Assembly: GCF_014203395.1 (NCBI RefSeq)
Contig: NZ_JACHIW010000001.1
Coordinates: forward strand, 1,984,001-2,048,000
Direction of reading: 5' to 3'
Length of the DNA: 64,000 bases
Source of the DNA: Saccharopolyspora phatthalungensis
GTDB lineage: Bacteria; Actinomycetota; Actinomycetes; Mycobacteriales; Pseudonocardiaceae
Positions 1 through 8,602 of the stretch are shown in pieces. The notes beneath the pieces are model-generated. The model did no database searches. It was not told where the DNA came from and saw only the letters and a list, made by a program, of their open reading frames with translations. The first letter of the stretch is position 1, and each line of letters begins with the position of its first letter. The position numbers were made by a program, and so were the translations under genes.

Positions 1-581
1 GCCACCGAGCCGCCCGCCGCGTCCGCGGCCACCACCCCCGTCGGCACGACCCTGCCGGTCGCGGCGAACTCGGGGGCCACTTCGACGGCGAACCCATCGG
101 TCGGCCGGAAGCCTTCGACGAGCAGCCCGCGCGTGGTGACCACGATCGGCCGGACCACGAATTCGACCAGGTAGTCCAGTTCCGGCCAGCCGGACGGGCG
201 ACCGTCGAGCAGCCGCCGCAACCTGCCGCCGGTGAACTCCCCCAACGGCACGGCCAAACGCTGGTTTCCCGGCGAGTCCCCGGGTGCTCCGCAGTACAGC
301 GCAAGCAGATCGTCCCGCGCGATCAAACCTCGTACGTTGCTGGAAATCGACGCTCCTGCCGACGCGACCGGTCCCTGCTCGCACCACCGGCGAAACGGTC
401 CTCCGAGAAGTGCTTTTCGTTGACAGCGGAGCTTAGTTGCTGGTCCGCGGCGATCGCTTCCGGCGTCTACGTGGGCGACGTGCCAGCGCGGCACGCGCCC
501 CTCCGCCCGGTAACACCGTGGTGGACGATCGTCGCGCGAGCCGATGAATTCACCTGGGCCGAACTCATCGGCCACCGGCAC
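1..581 (-). CDS. IucA/IucC-like protein, C-terminal end cut by the window edge (partial)
   Basis: The minus-strand frame is open from the window edge to about position 660 with no stop, and third-position GC is high from about 326 down to 1. The translated part contains VRPIVV and then GFAVEVAPEFAATGRVV. This aligns by eye with residues 296-345 of the large fusion protein at 4819-8268 (GVAFELSPELQATGRIV). The layout resembles the C-terminal lobe of IucA/IucC siderophore synthetases, but no catalytic motif is visible in the fragment. The start is unresolved: GTG at 581 is one choice, TTG at 326 a shorter one, and codon use is less typical above 326. It follows a small gene in the same orientation by about 80 bp. 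The family call is inference from weak similarity. Confidence 0.45.
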   Translation of the reverse strand, partial: MPVADEFGPGEFIGSRDDRPPRCYRAEGRVPRWHVAHVDAGSDRRGPATKLRCQRKALLGGPFRRWCEQGPVASAGASISSNVRGLIARDDLLALYCGAPGDSPGNQRLAVPLGEFTGGRLRRLLDGRPSGWPELDYLVEFVVRPIVVTTRGLLVEGFRPTDGFAVEVAPEFAATGRVVPTGVVAADAAGGSV

Positions 582-660
582 CCGAAGTCCCGGCTCGATC
601 AGCCGCAACGCGAGTGAATCGCTACCGTGACGCGAAAAAACCCGTCCCGTCGCCGAAAGG

Positions 661-969
661 TCATTCGCCGTCGCCGAGTTGCACCGATGAGACGTATTCG
701 GCGTCCGCCAACCGGCCCAAAGTCACTGCGCCGCGAAGTTCCAACTCCTGCCGAGAAATCCAGCCCGCAGCGAAATGACGGTAGGACTGCGCGAGCAGCA
801 CCAGCTCGGCCAGCTGATCGGCGCAGCGCCGTCGCAGTTCGACCGGCAGCTGCGGCAGCAAACCGACCTGGGAATTCACCACCTCGTCGAGCACCTGCGC
901 GCAACGCAGCGCCCGCGCGCGCCGCCAGCCCGGGATCAGCTTCGTCGGCGTCCACTTCGCGATCCTCAT
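661..969 (-). CDS. hypothetical protein, 102 aa
   Basis: The protein starts MRIAKWTPTK and ends QLGDGE. The ATG at 969 is preceded by GGATGGG about six bases upstream, and third-position GC is high throughout, so it looks like a real gene even though longer upstream frames exist. It is rich in Arg, Leu and Ala with predicted helices (around RCADQLAELVLLAQSYRHF). It has no signal peptide, membrane segment or motif I recognise. It lies immediately upstream of the IucA/IucC-like fragment on the same strand and may be cotranscribed with it. The function is unknown. Confidence 0.6.
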   Translation of the reverse strand: MRIAKWTPTKLIPGWRRARALRCAQVLDEVVNSQVGLLPQLPVELRRRCADQLAELVLLAQSYRHFAAGWISRQELELRGAVTLGRLADAEYVSSVQLGDGE

Positions 970-1179
970 CGATAGCCCATCCAGTAGCCATGCAACCGAT
1001 GCACCAATGCGCACATCTGGTTTACCCGGACGGACCGCGGCCGTCACTGGGCATAATCGAAAAAAGTCGTGTCCGGCGCAAGTCCGCCCGAATGGACGCA
1101 CCCTCTTGGCCGATTCAGGTTCTCATCTTCGCGACGGCGCGATCATTGCGGCCCGCCGCGCCGCCGCTGGCCAACGGCG

Positions 1180-2091
1180 TCAGCTGTACGGGGCCCATTG
1201 GGTCACCAGATCTCCGTCGCGGATCGTTCGCAGCCGGCGATGCAGCTGGTCGCGAACCCCCGGATTGCTCCGCAGGATGGGCAGCACACCGGTGGTGATC
1301 TTGAGTTCGCGTAGCTGGCGCAGCACCGGAAAGCCTTCCCACGCGGTGATGTCGAAGCCGTAAGCGCGGGCCAGATCGTCGTGCCAATCAGGTGGGTGCC
1401 CCATCCGCAGGCGCCCCACCGCGATCGGCGTCAGGTCCCATTCCGGCGGGCCGATGCACAGCGAATCGAGGTCGCACAGCAGCGGCCCATCGGCGCCGCC
1501 GATCACGTTGCCCAGGTGCGCGTCGGCGTGGATGATGCTCTGCGGCAGCGGGAATCGCAGCGATTTCAGCCGTTCTTCGAGGTAGTCGCACCGCTGCTCA
1601 AGGAAGTCGTGGTCGGCCGGATCGATGTCCACCGCGTCGGCCAGTCGGCGCCGGATGTCGGCCATCGGCTGCCAGTCCAGGAACGTCGGGGACACCGGCA
1701 TGGAATGCATCCGGCGCAGCAGTTCGCCGAGGTCGCAGCCGCTGGGCACGGGGCCGATCTCCGGCACGTGCTGCCACAGCGTCGCGAAGTGTTCACCGAC
1801 CTGAACCGGCTGTTCCAGGCCGGGCAGCAGGCGCACGGCGGGCACGCCGTGGCAGGCCAGCCAGCGCGCGGCTTCGACGGCGTTGAAAGCGCGGTAGGTG
1901 AAAGACGGGGAAAGCACGATGCGGACCACGACAGGGTGCTCTTGCAGCAAGAAAACCCCGTTGTTGACGAATCGGATCAGGCGCGCGCCTCGCGGATCCA
2001 GGCCGACGGCCACGCAGATTTCGGTCAGTGCGGACTCCAGCTCCGGCGGGATGCACGGGCCCTCTGCCACCTGGTATGTCTTCATGCTCAT
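1180..2091 (-). CDS. aminoglycoside phosphotransferase (APH) family kinase-like protein
   Basis: This 303-residue protein has the APH/choline-kinase fold signature. The catalytic loop HADAHLGN is at residues 188-195 and the metal-binding Asp follows in LLCDLDSLCIGPPEWD at about 207-209. The N-terminal lobe carries the nucleotide-binding strand region around VVVRIVLSP. Members phosphorylate hydroxyl groups of small molecules; the substrate here cannot be told. The ATG at 2091 was chosen over upstream in-frame starts because these would run into the upstream regulator gene, which ends at 2135. The 43-bp gap and shared orientation suggest an operon with the XRE-TPR regulator, a pairing I believe recurs in Pseudonocardiaceae. 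Confidence 0.85.
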   Translation of the reverse strand: MSMKTYQVAEGPCIPPELESALTEICVAVGLDPRGARLIRFVNNGVFLLQEHPVVVRIVLSPSFTYRAFNAVEAARWLACHGVPAVRLLPGLEQPVQVGEHFATLWQHVPEIGPVPSGCDLGELLRRMHSMPVSPTFLDWQPMADIRRRLADAVDIDPADHDFLEQRCDYLEERLKSLRFPLPQSIIHADAHLGNVIGGADGPLLCDLDSLCIGPPEWDLTPIAVGRLRMGHPPDWHDDLARAYGFDITAWEGFPVLRQLRELKITTGVLPILRSNPGVRDQLHRRLRTIRDGDLVTQWAPYS

Positions 2092-2134
2092 GTTCTCAAA
2101 CGGCGGGCGAACCGGACGAACCGGTTGGCGAGCC

Positions 2135-3505
2135 TCAGCCCTGGCGGAACCGCCGGACTTCCTCGAACAGGTCGCGAACATCGGAATTCATCCGGTGTTT
2201 GCCCGCCTCGATTTCCAACGGCTTGAGCCGGTCGGCGACTCGCGCGGATTTGACCAGGTCGCCGAACTGCAGCGCCCGCCGGCCGACCTTGATGCCTTCC
2301 TGCAGGTCACCGGCCCGGAAGTGGTTGGTCGCCTGCAGACTCAGCCCGAACACGTGGGTCCGCTGCATGTCCGCGCCGTATGCCTCGTTGCACTTGATGG
2401 TCTCGGCGACCGCGATCGAGGCGTGCCGCTTCGGATCGAAGTTGGCCAGCGCGTCATGTGCCGAACCGATCATCCCGTGCAGGTCGTTCTCGTTGAAAAA
2501 CCGCACCCAGTCCGGCGCCTCGTCGGCCTTGGCTCGGGCGAACTCGTCCTTGGTCCGGCCCACCATCTTCTGCACCTGGTCGGGCTTGTTCAGCATGCCG
2601 TAGGCCCACGCTTCGTTGGCGCACAGCACCGCGACGGTCAGCGCCGAACCCGACTCCTGCGCGGCGATCTGGCCCAGCTGGAACAGCTTCAGCGCCTCGT
2701 TGGGCTCCTGGTAGTGCAGGTAGACCCGGCCCATCCGGTAGAGCACGCTGGCCACCAGGCCGTCGTCGTTGGCCTGCTTGGCGAACTCCAGCGCCTTGCC
2801 GAAGTGACCGCGCGCCGGGTCGAGCAAACCGATGTCGAAGGAGGTCCAACCGGCCAGGCTGTGCATGTCCGCCAAGGCGACGAACAGTTGCTTGCGCACG
2901 GGATCCGCCGCGCTGGACTCGAGCAGTTGCTGCGCCCAGGACAGCTGGGCGACCACGGCGTCGCGGCAGGTCCCGCCCCCGTAGCGGTAGTCGAGGTCGC
3001 GCAGCGCCTTGGTGGCGGCCTGAATCTGCTGCACATCGGTCATGCCGATGCGCGCCGGGGCGGGTGTCTGGGCGCTGGTCGGCACCCAGTTGTTGTCCCC
3101 CTCGCCGAACACGGCCGCACCCATGGTCACGGCCGCGGCATGGGACAAGAACTTCCGACGCTTCACCGACTCGTCCTCCTCAGCATTGGGGGCGTTGGCC
3201 GCCTTGGCGACCCGCATGGCGGTAGCCCCGTCGTATGCGAGGCCCATGTAGCCCCGCGGAATTCCCAGCCCGTCGGCGATCCGGGCCAGCACGTCATAGG
3301 CCATGACCTGCCGCCCCTTGAGAATCTCGGACACCTCGGACTGCGACTGCCCCGTCGAGGCCGCTATCTGGCGCTGCGAGACGCCGTGCCGGCGCAGTTG
3401 CCGGTAGATCTCGCTGACGTCCCGTCGGGCCAGCGCATCCCGCATTTCCCGATCGTTCCAAACGTCGGGTGTAACGGGAGAGCCGCCAGAACCGATGATG
3501 TTCAT
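2135..3505 (-). CDS. XRE-family regulator with TPR-like C-terminus (NsdA-type)
   Basis: The 456-residue protein has an N-terminal Cro/C1-type helix-turn-helix (about residues 30-90, with GVSQRQIAASTGQSQSEVSE). A linker contains a KRRKFLSHAAAV segment near residue 115, followed by a long all-helical TPR-like region from about 160 to the end. This architecture matches the actinobacterial NsdA-like regulators that affect differentiation and secondary metabolism; that is family knowledge. It is divergent from two small genes at 3729 and 3988, and the intervening 223 bp probably holds both promoters. The KRRKF segment followed by small and hydrophobic residues mimics a Tat signal. Because it sits after a DNA-binding domain, I read it as a family feature, not an export signal. 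Confidence 0.85.
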   Translation of the reverse strand: MNIIGSGGSPVTPDVWNDREMRDALARRDVSEIYRQLRRHGVSQRQIAASTGQSQSEVSEILKGRQVMAYDVLARIADGLGIPRGYMGLAYDGATAMRVAKAANAPNAEEDESVKRRKFLSHAAAVTMGAAVFGEGDNNWVPTSAQTPAPARIGMTDVQQIQAATKALRDLDYRYGGGTCRDAVVAQLSWAQQLLESSAADPVRKQLFVALADMHSLAGWTSFDIGLLDPARGHFGKALEFAKQANDDGLVASVLYRMGRVYLHYQEPNEALKLFQLGQIAAQESGSALTVAVLCANEAWAYGMLNKPDQVQKMVGRTKDEFARAKADEAPDWVRFFNENDLHGMIGSAHDALANFDPKRHASIAVAETIKCNEAYGADMQRTHVFGLSLQATNHFRAGDLQEGIKVGRRALQFGDLVKSARVADRLKPLEIEAGKHRMNSDVRDLFEEVRRFRQG

Positions 3506-3728
3506 CTAGACCCCCTGACGCTCTGCACGGGCGTTGGTCGCAGAGTAAGGGCACTGCGGCAACCCGGTGAAGTGCGTATCGGTAGAGGTGATCGGCGGGG
3601 GTGAAGTCCGCCGACCGCTCGTCGTTGCCGTCGGCCCGGTTATCGCCTACCTCTAGGCGAAGTGGCCCGACTCGTTCCAATCTAGTCAGCACAGGCAAAC
3701 CGAGCACGAACGGGAACGGTGACGCGAG

Positions 3729-3974
3729 ATGCGGGCAGCACAGGATGGCGACGGCCGTTCGGCCGAATTCGCCCCCGTACCCGCGGACCGTCGCCGGTGG
3801 TGGCGAGTGGACTGCCGAGACGTAGCGAACTCGCGACGCTTCCTGGACGTGCTGGTCAACCGGGACAGGGTGGTGCTCGTCGGACCGCCCGGCCACTCCG
3901 CAGCGCTATCGGCCCACGGCCTCGGCCAGTTGTCGGCCGCGCTGCGGGATGCCGCTGTGCAGGCGAGAAAGTGA
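3729..3974 (+). CDS. small conserved actinobacterial protein, 81 aa
   Basis: The protein has RRRWWRVDCRDVANSRRF, then a VVLVGPPGHSAALS stretch and an Ala-rich helix ending in AAVQARK. High third-position GC and position opposite an XRE regulator support it as real. Similar short proteins accompany XRE/NsdA-like regulators in Pseudonocardiaceae (recalled, not checked). No catalytic motif is visible: VGPPGHS only superficially resembles a P-loop. Its stop lies 13 bases before the likely start of the next gene. Confidence 0.6.
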   Translation: MRAAQDGDGRSAEFAPVPADRRRWWRVDCRDVANSRRFLDVLVNRDRVVLVGPPGHSAALSAHGLGQLSAALRDAAVQARK

Positions 3975-3987
3975 CGGTGACGTTTCG

Positions 3988-4326
3988 GTGGATGAGATCC
4001 TGGGGCAGGTGCTGCGCAAGGCGGTACGGGAGCGGCTCGACTTGTTGAGCGAGCTCGCGAACCGCGCCGACGCCCCTTCCCTGCTCTCCGTGGCGCGTTC
4101 CGAACTCCCCCGACTCACCGAGGGGTGGCGGACGCTGCTCACCGCGCACGACGCCGACGAAAAGGGCAACTGCCCGGAGTGCTCCGGCCGTTGGCGCCCG
4201 CAGAAAGCACCGTGCTCGGTGTGGCGCTCGGCCTATGAGCATCTGGTGGCAGGGGCCCTGGCACCCCGTCCCGCACGGCACCTGCGCCCGGCGCACGCAC
4301 TGCGCCCGGCCGCGCCGGTGCCGTAA
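3988..4326 (+). CDS. small protein with a CPEC...C zinc-binding-like motif
   Basis: Using GTG at 3988 the product is 112 aa (an ATG at 3949 would overlap the preceding gene). After a helical N-terminus (DEILGQVLRKAVRERL) it has CPECSGRWRPQKAPCSVW, a spacing that could bind a metal, then a Pro/Ala/Arg-rich tail that may be disordered. It follows the 81-aa gene in the same direction and is divergent from the XRE-TPR regulator. The function is unknown. A role as partner of the regulator is inference from position only. Confidence 0.6.
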   Translation: MDEILGQVLRKAVRERLDLLSELANRADAPSLLSVARSELPRLTEGWRTLLTAHDADEKGNCPECSGRWRPQKAPCSVWRSAYEHLVAGALAPRPARHLRPAHALRPAAPVP

Positions 4327-4610
4327 AGCCGGCGGACTCGGACCCGGACAGCACGACCTCCTCCCCGACCCGGGTTCCCGAGCAGCCGCCTGGTGGCGGC
4401 CGATGAGCGACCAGTCGTGACTCCCCGACCTCGACCAACGGTCATCGGCCGCCGCCCCAGAACTGCACAGCGGACCGCCCGGTTCTTCCGGCGCGGCAAC
4501 CAGATTTCCGCGGGCCGGTGCCGACGCACTCCCCTCCCCCGACCGGTACCGGTCCGCGGACTCCAACCACTCCGGTACAGCCGTTTCCCCGGACGGCCCC
4601 GGAGTCTGGA

Positions 4611-4656
4611 AAGGCCCTGGAGCTCGCTTCCTCGACCGAGCCCAGGGCCTTTCTTA
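4611..4656. terminator. hairpin terminator between convergent genes
   Basis: AAGGCCCTGG at 4611 pairs with the inverted copy at 4642-4651, followed by TTCTTA on the + strand. It sits between the + strand gene ending at 4326 and the - strand fusion gene ending at 4819, so it could serve both. The rest of 4327-4818 shows no gene I can support. Confidence 0.7.
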
Positions 4657-4818
4657 CTTGCTCCTCAATGATTTCCCGCGCAGCGGCCCCTCGGCTGCCT
4701 TCTCGGCCGCGCCAATTCCCGGGCGGTGGAATGAGAAAGCGTCGCTTGCCGAAGCCCAGCGTCGGCTGGTATCGACTCCTGCCTTGTGCGGCAAGGCTTT
4801 CCGAATCGCTGGTTGGAG

Positions 4819-7800
4819 CTACTTGCGGCGGAGGCGGGCCCGGGCGGCGAAGTCCGGGTCCAGCCGGATACCCGGCGGAGTGCTCGCAACCCGCTGGGCC
4901 GGCACGGCGGCGCCGGCCGGTCCGGTGAGGTGGGTGCGTTGCGCGGGCACCATCAACCACGGCTGGCGGGGGCCGAGCAGCGGCGAATACACCGGCACGA
5001 AACCCTGGTCGAGCAGCGAGATGGCGAAATCCACCGCCACGTTGCCGCGGGCGTCGAGCACCCCGGTGCCCTGCCAGGGCAGCAGGCCGGAGCCGCCGAG
5101 GTAGGTGAACCCGAGGCAGCCCTCGCGGACCGCGCTGAGGGTCAGCCGCACCCGGTTCGGGAACATCCGCTCGTAGCCGAACTCCTCGTCGACCTGCATA
5201 GTCGCCAGGTAGCGGACCACCGCGTGCCAGGCGCGACGCAGCACCGCGCAGCGCGCCTGCCGCACCTTGGCCGACACGCTCCGGTCGGCCAGGTTGTAGA
5301 TGTCGGCATAGACCACAGTGGACCATTCCAGCCGGTCCGTGCCGGGCGGCACCACGACCGGCACCGAATACACCAACGACATCAGGATTTCCCGGAACAG
5401 CCCGATGATCTGGGGCCGGAACCCGGTCATGGTGGCAGTGTGCAGGTGCACGCGTTCCAAGGTCCGCAGCGGGTTGTCGGTGATGTCGAAGCGCGACAGC
5501 GACTCGGCGAGCATTTGGCGATAGCGGCCGATCAGAGCGATGCGCTCCTTCGGTAGGCCCGGCCCCAGCCGCTGCTCGGCGACGGTGTCGATGTCCGCCA
5601 CGGTGGTCCGGTCGCCGATGCCGACCAGGTCGACGTACTCGCGCAGCTTCTTCTGGTAGGCCTCGGTGATCGCGTGCGGCCGACTGCGGAAGTGCCGGCC
5701 GTCGGTGAGGATGTTGAAGTGCAGGCCGGGCGGATACACCGCGCTGACGGCCCGCTGGAGTTCCCGCAGTCGCGCCATCCCGCCGAATTCGGCGAAGTCG
5801 GGTAGCGGCCCGGCCGCCTTCAACCGGTTCAGACACTGCTTGACCGGGAAGCCGAGCAACACCACCTCGACGGGCTCGCCCCGGCGCACGAAAGGTCCGG
5901 CGTCCCGCCGCAGGTCGGCCGGTTGATAGTGGGACCGCGAACCCTTGATGAACTGCTTGCGGGTGAACACGTGGTGCATTGCCGCCAAGACCTGCTCCGG
6001 AGCGCTGCGGTCGTCGATACCGAACTTCGCGGCCGCGCCGCGCCCGGTCCGGGCCGCCGCCCGGTCCACGTCGGCCAGCACGGAGTGCAGGATGGCGCGC
6101 GACTCCTGCTCGGTCAGGTGCACGGCCCAGTGCTGTGCCAAGCGGTTCTTGCGCAGCGCGCCGATCTGCAGTTCCTCCAGCGAATGCGTGTTGGACAGCC
6201 GCGGGCCGATGCGCGCCGCGGGTCGCGGCGTGGTTTCGAAGGTGGCGATCACGGCCTCGGCATCGACGACTGGTTGGTCCGGGGGGCGTTCGGTGGCCAG
6301 GCCGGGGACCTCGACGGCGATCGCAAGCGCCTCGCCGAACTCCTTGGTCATCGCGATCCGGTTGGCCGGCTCGTCGTCGAAGACCGCGACGACGTCGAGC
6401 TCGCCGAGCTCGCGGAGTTTCGCCACCTTCAGCTCGGAGCGCGGGCGGCCACCGTCTTCGGGTAGGCACACCAGCGTCGCGTCCGGCACCCCGGCGGCGG
6501 CGAGTACCTCCTCGGTGGGCTCCCGGAACCGCTCACGGTGTCCGCTGCAAAACACCACCCGCCCGCCGGCGTCGCGCACGTCCCAGACGAACCGGGCCAG
6601 CCCGGCGTTCACGCTGTCGGTGCGAAGTTTCTCCCTCGGGCGGGCCAGGAAAGCGCGTACGAAGTCGGCGTGCACCTCGTTCCAGTCCACCGTGGGGTAG
6701 CGCTTGCCGAGGCCGCTGAGCTCGACGAAGTTGCGCCAGGCACCGGTGGAGTGGGTCGGCAGCACCGGCAGGGCGCCGGGCCCGGCCAGTTCGAGGATGC
6801 CCTCCGGCGCACCCGGTCGCGGCCCCGAGACCGCGCGCGCGGCGTCTAAAACCCGTTGCAGCGGCACGAGTCCGCACAGGCCGAGATCGATGATGACGGC
6901 CGGCTGTGGCAGTCGGCCGTCCCAGCGGCGCCGACGGGTTCGTTGCTGCACCCGGTCCAGCACCGATTTCAACACCGCGTCCTGGGATTCCGGCACGGTG
7001 TGGGCGTAGTACCGCAGCGGTTGTTCACCGGAGAGCAGTTCGGCGGTGTGCGGCGCCAGGTAGCGCAGTTCCTCGGCAATCACCCGGTCGACGGCTCGCC
7101 GCACCCGGCTTTCCCGCTGCCCGGCATCGAGCTGGCTGAAGGCGGCGCTCAGTTCGTCGAGAGTCGCGACCAGGGCGCGCACGCCGGTCGCGACCTCGGC
7201 GCGGGTCGGCTCGTGGCTCACCCGCAGGTAGTCGGTGAGCACGATCCGGCCGGTGGCCTGCAGTTCCGGCGAGAGCTCGAAGGCGACACCGGTCTCGTCC
7301 AGGGCGAACAGCCCGATCCGGTGCGCGTCGAGGGCCAGCCGGAAGGCCCGCAGCAGCGGGCGGACGAAGCGCTCCAGGAAATACTCGAGCTGATCCTCCC
7401 GCCGCTCGAAGCGGTTGTCGAGCACCACCCGCAGCAGTCCTGGTGCACCATCGTTGCCCGGGTGCAGCAGCGTGGACAGGTCGGCGGCGATGGTGCCGCC
7501 GGGGTGCGTCGGGTGCGCCGGCGCGGGCTCGGTGATTCGGGTCAGGGCGGCCGAACCGGTGGCGGTGTCGACCACGGCGGCCGGCACCGGCAGGGTTGCG
7601 CAGTGCATCCGCAGGTCCGGATCAGACTCCACAATGGACGACAGCCGTTCCCAGCCGCGGAGCTGGCGCAGCGCGCGCTCGCGGGGACCGGTGGCCTGCA
7701 ACTGTACGGTGCGCTCCGGTCCGCTGACGGTGATCTGCTCCGCGGGGAACGGCACGCTTCGGTTCGGGCCGGTCACTGCGGCGAGGCAGTCCTCGGCAAG

Positions 7801-8268
7801 TTGCCGCTGGGCCGAGGTCAGCAGGTCGAGACGATCGGCGGGCAGCGGCACCGATCCGCCGGCGCCGCGGTCGGCGGTCAGGGACCGGGTCAGGCGGTGC
7901 AGCCAGGCAGGATCGAACACCCGGCGCGTGCGCCGCAACCGGATCAGGGCTCGGTAGAGATCGGACCAGTTCGGCTCGCCGCCCAGCGGTAGTCCGGCAC
8001 CGGCACCGGCGCCGCTGAGCCGCAGCGTGCCGTGCGCGGACCGCTCCACCCATAGCCCGTAGCCGCCGTCGGAGAGCAGTGCGTTCGCTGCCGGAATGGT
8101 CAACGGCTGCCACCACCCGGGCGCGGGGCCCGGTTCATCCGCCGCGGCCTCGCGGAGCGGGCCCGACGGGGCGGGGAGCGCCGAGGTCAGCCGCGCGGTC
8201 ACGCGGCGGTGCGCGTCGCGCGCGAAGCCGAAAAGACATGGGTACCGGCGGCACTGGTACCGCGGCAC
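4819..8268 (-). CDS. IucA/IucC-like - HAD-like - isocyanide synthase (DIT1/PvcA) fusion protein
   Basis: The 1149-residue protein starts at GTG 8268. Residues 1-440 are an unnamed region. Residues 265-345 (LEYFLERFVRPLLRAF... ELQATGRIVLTDY) resemble the C-terminal lobe of IucA/IucC synthetases. Residues 455-665 look like a HAD domain: IIDLGLCGLVP (461-), VVFCSGHR (572-), Lys at 614/617 and VAVFDDEPANR (628-). The second Asp of motif I is Gly. Residues 700-1110 match the DIT1/PvcA isonitrile-synthase family: FPVKQCLNRLKAAGPLPDFAE (807-), YPPG (845-848), TDGRHF (855-860), and LLPWQG (1062-) where the family usually has PWHG. PvcA/IsnA-type enzymes convert Tyr or Trp to isonitriles with a pentose phosphate and are about 330 aa. 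I know no characterised protein with this architecture. No 2-oxoglutarate oxygenase partner lies nearby. Confidence 0.85.
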   Translation of the reverse strand: MPRYQCRRYPCLFGFARDAHRRVTARLTSALPAPSGPLREAAADEPGPAPGWWQPLTIPAANALLSDGGYGLWVERSAHGTLRLSGAGAGAGLPLGGEPNWSDLYRALIRLRRTRRVFDPAWLHRLTRSLTADRGAGGSVPLPADRLDLLTSAQRQLAEDCLAAVTGPNRSVPFPAEQITVSGPERTVQLQATGPRERALRQLRGWERLSSIVESDPDLRMHCATLPVPAAVVDTATGSAALTRITEPAPAHPTHPGGTIAADLSTLLHPGNDGAPGLLRVVLDNRFERREDQLEYFLERFVRPLLRAFRLALDAHRIGLFALDETGVAFELSPELQATGRIVLTDYLRVSHEPTRAEVATGVRALVATLDELSAAFSQLDAGQRESRVRRAVDRVIAEELRYLAPHTAELLSGEQPLRYYAHTVPESQDAVLKSVLDRVQQRTRRRRWDGRLPQPAVIIDLGLCGLVPLQRVLDAARAVSGPRPGAPEGILELAGPGALPVLPTHSTGAWRNFVELSGLGKRYPTVDWNEVHADFVRAFLARPREKLRTDSVNAGLARFVWDVRDAGGRVVFCSGHRERFREPTEEVLAAAGVPDATLVCLPEDGGRPRSELKVAKLRELGELDVVAVFDDEPANRIAMTKEFGEALAIAVEVPGLATERPPDQPVVDAEAVIATFETTPRPAARIGPRLSNTHSLEELQIGALRKNRLAQHWAVHLTEQESRAILHSVLADVDRAAARTGRGAAAKFGIDDRSAPEQVLAAMHHVFTRKQFIKGSRSHYQPADLRRDAGPFVRRGEPVEVVLLGFPVKQCLNRLKAAGPLPDFAEFGGMARLRELQRAVSAVYPPGLHFNILTDGRHFRSRPHAITEAYQKKLREYVDLVGIGDRTTVADIDTVAEQRLGPGLPKERIALIGRYRQMLAESLSRFDITDNPLRTLERVHLHTATMTGFRPQIIGLFREILMSLVYSVPVVVPPGTDRLEWSTVVYADIYNLADRSVSAKVRQARCAVLRRAWHAVVRYLATMQVDEEFGYERMFPNRVRLTLSAVREGCLGFTYLGGSGLLPWQGTGVLDARGNVAVDFAISLLDQGFVPVYSPLLGPRQPWLMVPAQRTHLTGPAGAAVPAQRVASTPPGIRLDPDFAARARLRRK

Positions 8269-8602
8269 CTGGCGCTGCGCCCGGTCGGTGTCCGCCGGGA
8301 AAACACCGCACGCGGCGTGGCGGGAAAACGAGGTGCAGCCGGGCAGTGACCCACGATGACCCTTCTGTCACGGAGAATGACAACGAACTCACACTAGATA
8401 GCGACCTGTGCGCTGACAACATGACTCACTGCATATACCAGCGTGTAACGGCGGGTGGATCCGCAGGTCAAAGCCACCGCGCCGAACGGGTCGATGGGCG
8501 GACATCCCCGCGCGGTCAAGCCGTGCCCCCGTAATTCACCCGATCGACTGATACCGTCCACGGCATGTCCGTAGCGCACGACCGCCCACGGGCCGGGAAA
8601 CT
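8269..8602. promoter_or_regulatory. intergenic region upstream of the fusion gene
   Basis: This 330-bp stretch separates the divergent fusion gene from the TetR side. It becomes more AT-rich around 8345-8460 and contains a weak 5-bp inverted repeat TGTCA/TGACA at 8365-8381. It probably holds the promoter of the fusion gene. I see no convincing gene in it. Confidence 0.35.

Noticed and set aside
599..991. 130-codon minus-strand Ala/Arg-rich frame
   Set aside because: It overlaps the 102-aa gene in another frame, and the latter has the better third-position bias and ribosome site.
8365..8381. TGTCA/TGACA repeat as TetR operator
   Set aside because: Five-base arms with a seven-base gap are too weak to call in a region of this size.
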